Shown: piece by piece, positions 46,665 to 54,998 of the stretch | Layout of the letters: the number at the start of each line of letters is the position of its first letter | Position numbering within the stretch: the first letter of the stretch is position 1 | Origin: Thiomicrorhabdus sp. Kp2 | GTDB taxonomy: Bacteria > Pseudomonadota > Gammaproteobacteria > Thiomicrospirales > Thiomicrospiraceae | Length of the DNA: 64,000 nt | Direction: 5' to 3' | NCBI RefSeq assembly: GCF_000478585.1 | Contig: NZ_ARWI01000001.1 | Location: 1,860,001-1,924,000 of the forward strand | Made by a program: the position numbers and the translations under genes | Notes under the pieces: model-generated | Databases searched by the model: none | What the model was told of the DNA's origin: nothing | The model's input: only the letters and a program-made list of their open reading frames with translations

Positions 46665-49013
46665 ATGAAATCACATAACTTAGGTTATCCACGTATTGGT
46701 GATAAGCGCCAACTTAAATTTGCTATTGAACAATATTGGAAGGGCGAGAAATCCCTTAATGAACTTGAAGCTGTTGGCGCAGAGATTCGTTATCAAAACT
46801 ATCGTACTCAAATTGAAGCGGGAATTGATTTTTTGCCCGTTAACGATTTTGCCTATTATGATCATGTGCTTAATATGAGTTGTTTATTGGGGGTGATTCC
46901 AGAAAGGTTTAAGCAAGATTCTTTTGATGTAGAAGTCGCCTTTAGAATGGCGCGTGGTCGTGCGCCATCAGACGATGTTTCAGCTTGTTGTGCTGGTCAT
47001 GCTGATGTTAATTCTCAAGCATCTAAAGCAGATTATGCTGGTGCAATGAAAAAATGGTTTGATACCAACTATCATTACATTGTCCCTGAGTTGGAAGAAA
47101 ATACCCATTTTGAATTAACAGATACGCGTTTGTTTGATGAAGTAGATGAAGCCTTAGTGATTGCTCAAGATGGCAATAATGTCAAAGTAAAACCTGTTTT
47201 ATTAGGGCCTGTAAGTTTCTTGTATTTAGCAGAAAATAAATCGGCTTCTATACCCAAGTTGAGCCGTTTAGAAGCATTGCTAGCGGTTTACAAACAAATT
47301 TTGACTAAACTTGCAGACAAAGGGATTGAATGGGTGCAAATTGATGAGCCAATTTTGGGTCTTGAATTAGCCAATGAGTGGCAAGAAGCGTTTAAAAAAG
47401 CCTATCAAACACTCAAAAGCAATGACATTAAGATTTTACTGGCAAGCTATTTTGAAACCTTAGGTGAACACTTAGCTTGGTTGCCAGAACTGCCTATTGA
47501 TGGGCTGCATTACGATGGGCTGTATGGTAAAAACCAATTAAAGGAAATTATTGAATCTCTGTCAGCAGATAAGGTTCTATCACTCGGTTTAATTGATGGT
47601 CGTAATGTATGGAAAGCCAATTTACAGCAAGCGATTGAAACAGCGCAAGCCGCTAACACCAAGTTTAAAGACAATCTATGGATTGCACCGAGTTGTTCAT
47701 TGTTACACGTACCTGTGGATTTAGATTCAGAGAAAACTTTATCAAATGAGTTGCTTCAATACTTGGCGTTTGCCAAACAAAAGTTATCAGAAGTTTCATT
47801 ATTAAAACGTGCACTCATGGGTGCAGATGTTTCGTTAGAATTAGCAGAAAATACCAAAGCGATACAAGCACGTTCTGAGTCTAAGATTGTTAATAATGCA
47901 GAAGTACAACAACGTGTAAATAATATTGACCAAGTGGCATTAAATCGCCAGTCAACTTACCCAAATAGAGCCATTTTGCAAAAGGCAAAATTTAATTTAC
48001 CTTTGTTTCCAACCACAACAATTGGCTCTTTCCCACAAACCCAACAGATTAGACAAGACCGACGTGATTTTAAAGCTGGTTCCATCAATGAATCAGAGTA
48101 CATTACCAAAATGCAGCAAGAGATTGATGAGGTGATTGCGCGCCAAGAAAAAATGGATATTGATGTATTAGTACATGGTGAACCAGAGCGTAATGATATG
48201 GTGGAATACTTTGGCGAACAGCTTGATGGCTATGCTTTTACCCAGTTTGGTTGGGTGCAATCTTACGGTTCGCGCTGTGTAAAACCGCCTATTATTTATG
48301 GTGATGTATCCCGCCCAAAAGCGATGACGGTATTTTGGTCTGAATATGCTCAAAGCAAAACCAAAAAGCCAATGAAAGGCATGTTAACAGGGGCGGTCAC
48401 CATGCTTAAATGGTCGTTTGTGCGCAATGACCAACCGCTAGAAACAACCTGTAACCAAATAGCCTTGGCATTACGAGATGAAGTTTTAGACCTTGAAAAA
48501 GCGGGTATTGAAATCATTCAGATTGATGAAGCCGCTTTACGAGAAGGGCTACCACTTAAAAAATCGGCTTGGGCGGACTATCTTCGCTGGGCTGTAAACT
48601 CATTTAAACTGACGACATCGGGTGTACAAGACAGTACACAGATTCATACTCATATGTGTTATTCAGAGTTTAACGATATTATTGAAGCGGTTGCCAAAAT
48701 GGATGCCGATGTGATTACCATTGAAACCTCAAAATCGCAGATGAAATTATTGGATGCGTTTGTAGATTTTGACTATCCAAATGAAATTGGACCTGGGGTG
48801 TATGACATCCATTCGCCTAATGTGCCAACCGTTGAACAAATGGTTAAATTAATAGAAAAAGCCTCGAAAACACTACCTGTAGAAAACTTATGGGTTAATC
48901 CTGATTGCGGTTTAAAAACTCGTGGTTGGAAAGAAACTGAACCAGCACTCAGCAATATGGTGACGGCGGCTAAAATTTTAAGAGAGCGATTTAATTTAAA
49001 ACAGACGGCATAA
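46665..49013 (+). CDS. metE: Cobalamin-independent methionine synthase
   Basis: 782 residues from ATG 46665, with AAGGA correctly spaced; ATG 46659 would be too close. Transfers methyl from methyltetrahydropteroyl-triglutamate to homocysteine. Two (beta/alpha)8 halves: the N-terminal half has LGYPRIG, GIDFLPVNDFAYYDHV and PVSFLYLAENK; the C-terminal half has TTTIGSFPQTQQIR, VHGEPERNDMVEYF, and zinc ligands in HTHMCYSEF and the conserved Cys of NPDCGLKTRGW. It is controlled by the divergent metR and ends in a strong terminator. Confidence 0.97.
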   Translation: MKSHNLGYPRIGDKRQLKFAIEQYWKGEKSLNELEAVGAEIRYQNYRTQIEAGIDFLPVNDFAYYDHVLNMSCLLGVIPERFKQDSFDVEVAFRMARGRAPSDDVSACCAGHADVNSQASKADYAGAMKKWFDTNYHYIVPELEENTHFELTDTRLFDEVDEALVIAQDGNNVKVKPVLLGPVSFLYLAENKSASIPKLSRLEALLAVYKQILTKLADKGIEWVQIDEPILGLELANEWQEAFKKAYQTLKSNDIKILLASYFETLGEHLAWLPELPIDGLHYDGLYGKNQLKEIIESLSADKVLSLGLIDGRNVWKANLQQAIETAQAANTKFKDNLWIAPSCSLLHVPVDLDSEKTLSNELLQYLAFAKQKLSEVSLLKRALMGADVSLELAENTKAIQARSESKIVNNAEVQQRVNNIDQVALNRQSTYPNRAILQKAKFNLPLFPTTTIGSFPQTQQIRQDRRDFKAGSINESEYITKMQQEIDEVIARQEKMDIDVLVHGEPERNDMVEYFGEQLDGYAFTQFGWVQSYGSRCVKPPIIYGDVSRPKAMTVFWSEYAQSKTKKPMKGMLTGAVTMLKWSFVRNDQPLETTCNQIALALRDEVLDLEKAGIEIIQIDEAALREGLPLKKSAWADYLRWAVNSFKLTTSGVQDSTQIHTHMCYSEFNDIIEAVAKMDADVITIETSKSQMKLLDAFVDFDYPNEIGPGVYDIHSPNVPTVEQMVKLIEKASKTLPVENLWVNPDCGLKTRGWKETEPALSNMVTAAKILRERFNLKQTA

Positions 49014-49090
49014 AAAGTCATAAATAGCGTATCTATATCGGAAACTGCATCGTATTAGCAATGCATTCAGTTTTTGATAAAATTGCCTAC

Positions 49091-49126
49091 AAAAAGCCCA
49101 AAGAGATGAATCTTGTGGGCTTTTTT
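49091..49126. terminator. Terminator of metE
   Basis: AAAAAGCCCA (49091-49100) pairs with TGGGCTTTTT (49116-49125), followed by T, 78 bases past the metE stop. It may also serve tamB in the other direction. Confidence 0.88.
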
Positions 49127-49213
49127 ATTGCCTATGCCCCGTCCTAAAATAGAGTCATAAAAAAGAGTTAGCAACAGATGAATCTTCTTAACTTCACTAA
49201 AAATATTACTAAA

Positions 49214-52200
49214 TTAACGCTCTAATCGGTAGATGAGGTCAACCGAGTTTTCATCGTCACTGGTATTGCTTTTAAGTAGCCATTTATCGGCAATTTTATA
49301 GAAGAACTGGATGGCATTGTTTTGTTGCCCCGTTAAGTCTCGTGCGTAACGCACATAGAGTTTGTCGGTTAATGATCGACCTACTAATAAGTTACTGACC
49401 TTCTGATTTTTCACATCAAAATACACATCTTCTATTCCTAAAGTGCGCGTTAAGGTATTTAGCACGGGGGTGTTGTTTTGAATCCCCAGCTTGTAAAAAG
49501 CACTCAGTACTTGTGACTCGTAGTTGGGTTCATCGGTAGAGTCTCCAGCACGTCCAAAAATCATTAGGTTAATAATGCGGCCTTGAGATAACGCAGGGTC
49601 TGAATAAAAGACAAACTGCGGTTGGGTGGCATTGCCTGTAATATTGAGGCGCGCTGTGGTTTGGTCAACCACTCTAAAGAGGTTTACATTCAGGTCTGGG
49701 TTGCCAATAACACCGTTAAAACGGAAGTTAGATTCTGAGATTTCAACTCGGTTACGGGCATCAAGTTTAATAAAACCTTCTGTGAATTTAACTTCGCCAA
49801 ACGCTTGCATATCAGGGCTGTCGCCTTGTTTGATGAGTTGTAGTTGACCGCCTAAGAAAACCTGAGCATCGCGAACATTTACTTTTACCTGTTCACCAAA
49901 GCCAATTTTGACATCATAACTCAGTGCGCTAACCGCTTCAGCTCGTGGTAAGACATTGCCTTGTTGGTCGATAATCTTTTCATCATCGCTGGTTTGAGTA
50001 CGTTCGTGCAAAGGCATGGCTTCTAAATCAAGCCGACTATTGTGCAGTTGCGCCAAACCTTGAATATGGGTTGCTCCTTCAAGCAGTGTGATATTTATAT
50101 CGGCAGAGGTATTGAAATGCGCAAATTCTGTTTTAAGTAATTCGATGGAGTCGGTTTGTAAACTGGCTAAAATTTTGGGTTGGGATTTAAAATCAGTCAG
50201 GGTGAGCAAGAGGTCAGCTTGGCGATCTCCTGGCTGTTTTAAAGTTCCATTGGCATCAACTTTATCTTGGGTCACATCGGCCTTGAGTTGAAGCTCTTGG
50301 TCGTTCAGGCCGAGTAAGGGTAAATTCAGTTTTAGTTCTAAGTTAGCTTGTGTTGAATGTTTAATGGCATTGAGATTGCCTGATAACTGGCTCTCTAATA
50401 GAAGGGCTGTTTTTTGCAGTTCAATCAGTTCTAAGGCGCGTTTATTGAGTTTCCAATCATTCAAATTAAGAGTGATTTTTCCATTGATTTTGGCATTTGA
50501 CCAGGCCTGGTTAAGTGCTTTTGTACTGTTAATATCAGCCTGTAATCGGCCTGTTTCATTTAATTGTGCTTGGCTAATTAAGCTGGCTTTTTGCGGGCTA
50601 AATTGTAAATCGGTCTGCCACTCTTTTAAGCGCAGAGGTATTTCAAACCCTTGTTCTGTAATGGTGGCATCGAGTTGAGGAACAGTTAATTTTTGCGTTA
50701 AGTTAAATGCTTTGTTCCACTGAGCATGACCTTCACCATTGAGTACGCCAGTAAGTGAAATCGAAGGACTTATCCACGGCTTTAACCACTCTAAAACGGG
50801 TAATGACCGCATTGACCAATTTGCGTTATGGGCTTTAGCGTTTAAACAAAGTTTGGCTTGTTTGTCTTGAATAGAGTGCAAACAAAGGCCTGGAATGGTC
50901 ACTTTATTGGGTGACTGCCAATCGATATTGGCACGGCTTTCAAGCGCCCAGTTGCCTGTAACGGGTTGCGTAATATCCACACGATTTAATTGTATGGTTT
51001 GTTGTGTGAAGGAGGGTTTGTTTTCATCAAATTGTGCATGAATGCTGATATCTGGATGAACGAACTCGATGTCTGTATTTAAGCCATTGCTCTTTTTAGA
51101 TGGTTGCTGACGAGTAATCTGTAATTGTGTAAAAAAAGTTTGGCTCTGGTGAATATTAGAGCGTTTTGCCAGTTGATTGGCTTTAAAGCTAAACGTACTC
51201 CATTCGGGTTGATGAAGCGGAATATCGCCCTGTAGGGTTAAACTTTTGAGTGTATAAAAGTCTTGTGTGGCCGTTTTATTTTCGGTTTTAGGTATTTGGT
51301 AGTGGAGTTGAGAAGCGGTCAGGTTGATGGTTGACCAGGCCTGGTTAAAGCCTGAAAAATCTTTTTTAACTTGGCCATTTGCATTGACATTGAGCGCTAT
51401 TTTTCCGCTAACAGGCGAATAAAGCTGTTCAAGCTGATTGAGTTTTGCGGTTAATTTTAAGGCAAACTTATCTGACCATTGTCCACTTAAATCTAAATGG
51501 TTATTGCCTAAACTCATGTGCGCTTTATCAATGTTTATGGTTGATAAATCTGGCTTTAAAACAAGTTTGGCTTGAAGTTTACCCGTGTGATTAGCGTAGT
51601 TTAGCTTTGAGCTGAGTAGGTTTACCGCATAGTCTTGTTTTGCATTCAGCTGAGTATTTAAGCGGCCATTGGCGATTAAGGTTTCTGGCAGGCCTGTTAA
51701 CTTAAACTGCTTAATATCAAGCTGGCTTTGACGTTGTGTAAAGTCGGTTAGTTGCCAAGTCAATTGGCTGTCTATTTGGTAATTTTGAGCGGGATTTATC
51801 CACTGTAAATTTAACGCCTGAGTGGCTATATCCATATTAGCGGTGGTGTTTGCTAAATTAACCTTTGCGTTAGCTTGTAGAGCACCCATGCCCTCAAATT
51901 GGCTGTGTAATTTAAACGCTAATAGGTCTGAATTTGTTTGCTGTAAAGCAGGGTAATCAACCTCAAATTCAAAAGTAGCTTTGGGTCTATTGGCTAAAGC
52001 CAGTTCAAGTTTACCTTGGCTGCTGATTTGTGCAGAATCGAGTTGATACTGGAGAGTGCTATTGCCTTGAAGGTTTTCAATCTGCCATTGTTCATGTAAA
52101 TTTGCACTGAAGGCTTGCCATTGAGAATCGACACGAATCGAAGCACCATCCATATTAAGGGTGTGATGCGACTTACTCTTATAAGGTTGAGTGGTTTCTA

Positions 52201-52969
52201 ACTGAATCTGGAGTTGGTTTATTCCACCTTTGATATTGGCAGAGAGGGCAATTTCATTTTTTTGATTAGGGAATTCCGTACCCAATAATTTAAGACCAAG
52301 ATGCGCTTCAAAGCTTTCGGTATCTTGAATGGTGGCACTTGAGGTCGTTTGTAATTGATAGGTTTGGTAATTGGCAGAGAAGCGCTCTAAGCGTAAGTTT
52401 AAATCTTGCCAGTGAACGGCACTGTTTATTTTTGCGACTTCAATCGCGGGTTGTGAATCGACTTGAAGGCTGGATTGAGTGAGTTGCAAATCATCAATGT
52501 GTATGTCCGTCGCAAATTGGCTATTGAGTTGAGTGATGATTTCAAACGGTGCGGTTGCAATCGATGAGTTGTGAGCGGCCTCATTGGTTTTTAAGGTGAT
52601 TTTTGTTTGGTTGATATGCAGTTTATCAAACTGAAGCTGATTGATTAGCAGAGCGCTCAGTTGCCAGCGCCACTCTAGCTGTTGAATTTCTAGATTAAAC
52701 TCAGGGCTTTGATAATGCACATTGTGCAACTGCAAACCCTCAATAAGGCGGCCTTCGGCAGATTCAATTTTAAGTTGACCATCGGTTAATTGTTCTAAAT
52801 AAGGCAGAGCGTATTGACTGGCTTTAGGGTGCCACAGTATTAAGCTCACAACGAGCGTAAAAGTGAGCATAAAGAACAGGGTTGAACTTAATAAAATCAG
52901 GCTAAACCAATCGATAAAATTACGTTTTTTTGGTTGTGTGGCTGGTTTTTCTGTGGGTTTTGTACTCAT
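49214..52969 (-). CDS. tamB: Translocation and assembly module subunit TamB
   Basis: 1251 residues. An N-terminal inner-membrane anchor (about 19-48, WFSLILLSSTLFFMLTFTLV) is followed by a very long periplasmic beta-rich region of AsmA/DUF490 type, and a C-terminal DUF490 domain (about 1000-1251: SYDVKIGFGEQVKVNVRDAQ, NFRFNGVIGNPDLNV, FVFYSDPALSQGRIINLM, GIEDVYFDVKNQK). It bridges the inner membrane to TamA and is proposed to help outer-membrane protein insertion and phospholipid transport. The ATG overlaps the tamA stop by four bases. Two exact iterated palindromes (50500 and 51334) lie in frame, both encoding N-Q-A-W-S. Confidence 0.95.
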   Translation of the reverse strand: MSTKPTEKPATQPKKRNFIDWFSLILLSSTLFFMLTFTLVVSLILWHPKASQYALPYLEQLTDGQLKIESAEGRLIEGLQLHNVHYQSPEFNLEIQQLEWRWQLSALLINQLQFDKLHINQTKITLKTNEAAHNSSIATAPFEIITQLNSQFATDIHIDDLQLTQSSLQVDSQPAIEVAKINSAVHWQDLNLRLERFSANYQTYQLQTTSSATIQDTESFEAHLGLKLLGTEFPNQKNEIALSANIKGGINQLQIQLETTQPYKSKSHHTLNMDGASIRVDSQWQAFSANLHEQWQIENLQGNSTLQYQLDSAQISSQGKLELALANRPKATFEFEVDYPALQQTNSDLLAFKLHSQFEGMGALQANAKVNLANTTANMDIATQALNLQWINPAQNYQIDSQLTWQLTDFTQRQSQLDIKQFKLTGLPETLIANGRLNTQLNAKQDYAVNLLSSKLNYANHTGKLQAKLVLKPDLSTINIDKAHMSLGNNHLDLSGQWSDKFALKLTAKLNQLEQLYSPVSGKIALNVNANGQVKKDFSGFNQAWSTINLTASQLHYQIPKTENKTATQDFYTLKSLTLQGDIPLHQPEWSTFSFKANQLAKRSNIHQSQTFFTQLQITRQQPSKKSNGLNTDIEFVHPDISIHAQFDENKPSFTQQTIQLNRVDITQPVTGNWALESRANIDWQSPNKVTIPGLCLHSIQDKQAKLCLNAKAHNANWSMRSLPVLEWLKPWISPSISLTGVLNGEGHAQWNKAFNLTQKLTVPQLDATITEQGFEIPLRLKEWQTDLQFSPQKASLISQAQLNETGRLQADINSTKALNQAWSNAKINGKITLNLNDWKLNKRALELIELQKTALLLESQLSGNLNAIKHSTQANLELKLNLPLLGLNDQELQLKADVTQDKVDANGTLKQPGDRQADLLLTLTDFKSQPKILASLQTDSIELLKTEFAHFNTSADINITLLEGATHIQGLAQLHNSRLDLEAMPLHERTQTSDDEKIIDQQGNVLPRAEAVSALSYDVKIGFGEQVKVNVRDAQVFLGGQLQLIKQGDSPDMQAFGEVKFTEGFIKLDARNRVEISESNFRFNGVIGNPDLNVNLFRVVDQTTARLNITGNATQPQFVFYSDPALSQGRIINLMIFGRAGDSTDEPNYESQVLSAFYKLGIQNNTPVLNTLTRTLGIEDVYFDVKNQKVSNLLVGRSLTDKLYVRYARDLTGQQNNAIQFFYKIADKWLLKSNTSDDENSVDLIYRLER
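50500..50511. repeat. Iterated palindrome ACCAGGCCTGGT, copy 15 (in CDS)
   Basis: Exact copy inside tamB. Confidence 0.95.
51334..51345. repeat. Iterated palindrome ACCAGGCCTGGT, copy 16 (in CDS)
   Basis: Exact copy inside tamB, 834 bp from copy 15. Confidence 0.95.
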
Positions 52970-54768
52970 AAATCAAACCCTAGAGAGAAGTGTATACGCC
53001 AGGGTTGTTCACCCTCTTCAGAAACGGGCCAAGCAATATCGAGTTTAGCCATGCCAACAGGCGTATAACCACGCAGACCAAACCCCGCACCCACTTTAAG
53101 GTCGGTAGAGTCATCAAAGTCAAACAGTTGCCCCGCATCGGCAAATAGGCCTAAACCAAAGTATTCGGTTAAACGGTAATCGGTTTCAAGTGAACCTAAA
53201 ATTAAATTTCTTGCACCCACAGTAGCGCCATCTTCATTTATTAAACCGACCGATTCGAATTCATAACCTCGTAAGGTTTCCCCACCAAGCAGGTAGCGAT
53301 AAGAGGCGGGAATCACTTGGTTTTTGTCAGAAGCGGTGACAATGGTTTTGGCATTAGCGTGTAAACGCCAAAATTCTTGTATTGAAAAAATAGCTTGTGA
53401 ACTGAGTTCAAGTTGGGCAAATTGAGATTCGGACACTAAGCCGTCCATACTCGCACGTAAGGTGGCACTGTGGCGATAGCCTGATGTAGGGTAGGATTCA
53501 TTATTAACCCAACGCGTTGTGGCATTAATCCCCACTAGCAGAGTATTAATCTCTTCAGAAGGTTCATATTTATAGCGAAAGGATTCTGTTTCTAATGAGA
53601 CAAAGGGTTTAATCAACCAAAGTGGGGTGATTTGATAGTTATAATCTCCAGAGATTGAGGTTAATGATTTTTCTAAGGTGTCGGATTGGGTGGCCTCATA
53701 ACCTACACCAGCATTCCAATATTGCACAGCGGGACGTTCCCCTGGAATGTGGTAATTAAAATTAAAGTTCTGTGCACGTTCACCAAATAAACTGTCTACT
53801 TGGTAGCTGTGTCCATATTGATTCACCAATCGGTTTTCAAAGCCAAATAGCACACGTGCGCCTGTATCGGTTCCATAGCCAATCCCCATGTCGTAGTGGT
53901 GTTTTAAGCTCTCTTCAAGCTCTACATTAATTGGGATTTTGCGGTCTACTTGTTCACTGTATTGTGGAATGACACGAATCAATCCAAAAAAACGGCTATC
54001 AATCAAACTTTTTTGTAAGGCGGTAATGCCTGCATACTGATAGGTGTCACCCTCTTTAAATTCGGCATAGCGAGATAAAAAACCACTATTAATGGTTTTA
54101 TTGCCTTGAAAGCTTACCTTGCCAAATTGATAAGATTGTTTGGTATCAAGGTGAATATGCACGTCTACAGCATGTAAGTGTGGATAGACTTTAAATTCAC
54201 GCTGGGTAAATTCAGCATCCATATGCCCTTCATTAATGGCCAAATTTTTGAGTGCATTGATCGTGTCTGAATAATCCTCATGGCGAAACTGCGTTTTGGG
54301 GCGTAAAGTCAGTTTAAATTTTTTGTACTGTTTCCAGCTCGCTAAATTTTTACCCTCTCCGTTTATGACAATATCCACTTTGCGAGTTTTAACGGGTTTG
54401 CCTAAATCAATCTGAAAAGAGGCTAGAGTCTGCTTACCATTGCGTTGTAATGAATGGGTTATTTTAGGTTCGTAATAACCCAATGCCCGCAATACATCTA
54501 AAATCTCTTGTTCAGCGCGCTTAAATAAAAAGTCGGTTTGCGCTGGAAACTCATCCCTTTCAAGGTGAGTTAAGGCAATCTCATTTTGTAGTTGCTTGCT
54601 TAATTCAGGCTTGGCATTGCCTTTTAATGTTATTTTGACTTCAAGTTTTGGAAAGCTTTTTTTAGCGGTGCTATTTTGGGTGGTTTCAGCTGTTGTTGGC
54701 GCAATAGGCTGGGTTAATCCAACGCTAGGGATTAAAAACGCGACACTACATAAAACTCGAATCAGCAT
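52966..54768 (-). CDS. tamA: Translocation and assembly module outer-membrane subunit TamA
   Basis: 600 residues. Signal peptide MLIRVLCSVAFLIPSVGLTQ; three POTRA repeats (about 45-280, for example ILDVLRALGYYEPKI and GKVSFQGNKTINSGFLSRY); and a C-terminal 16-strand Omp85 barrel (about 290-600) with the lid-lock motif region LLGGETLRGYEFESVG (the VRGF/Y-type tetrad) and final strand WRIHFSLGFDL ending in the expected hydrophobic residue. It partners with TamB, encoded directly downstream with ATGA overlap, in outer-membrane biogenesis. Confidence 0.95.
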   Translation of the reverse strand: MLIRVLCSVAFLIPSVGLTQPIAPTTAETTQNSTAKKSFPKLEVKITLKGNAKPELSKQLQNEIALTHLERDEFPAQTDFLFKRAEQEILDVLRALGYYEPKITHSLQRNGKQTLASFQIDLGKPVKTRKVDIVINGEGKNLASWKQYKKFKLTLRPKTQFRHEDYSDTINALKNLAINEGHMDAEFTQREFKVYPHLHAVDVHIHLDTKQSYQFGKVSFQGNKTINSGFLSRYAEFKEGDTYQYAGITALQKSLIDSRFFGLIRVIPQYSEQVDRKIPINVELEESLKHHYDMGIGYGTDTGARVLFGFENRLVNQYGHSYQVDSLFGERAQNFNFNYHIPGERPAVQYWNAGVGYEATQSDTLEKSLTSISGDYNYQITPLWLIKPFVSLETESFRYKYEPSEEINTLLVGINATTRWVNNESYPTSGYRHSATLRASMDGLVSESQFAQLELSSQAIFSIQEFWRLHANAKTIVTASDKNQVIPASYRYLLGGETLRGYEFESVGLINEDGATVGARNLILGSLETDYRLTEYFGLGLFADAGQLFDFDDSTDLKVGAGFGLRGYTPVGMAKLDIAWPVSEEGEQPWRIHFSLGFDL

Positions 54769-54973
54769 GAATAATAAGCCAAATTAGTTGTTTAAAAAGT
54801 GATGATGTAATTGCGCAGTAAAAGCAGGGTGAGTCACGGTTTGATAAAGTAGCACGGGTAAACTTCCTAGTAGGTTGAATGCAAATAAGTTTATGACGCT
54901 TATCAGTAGCATTCTAGCAAAACTAAGAGATATCAGTCATGCATACTTTTAAATAAGTGTGGTGCTTGAACTT

Positions 54974-54985
54974 ACCAGGCCTGGT
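54974..54985. repeat. Iterated palindrome ACCAGGCCTGGT, copy 17
   Basis: Exact copy 14 bp from the hydrogenase stop codon, in the 230-bp gap before tamA. Confidence 0.95.
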
Positions 54986-54998
54986 TGTGAATGTTTAA

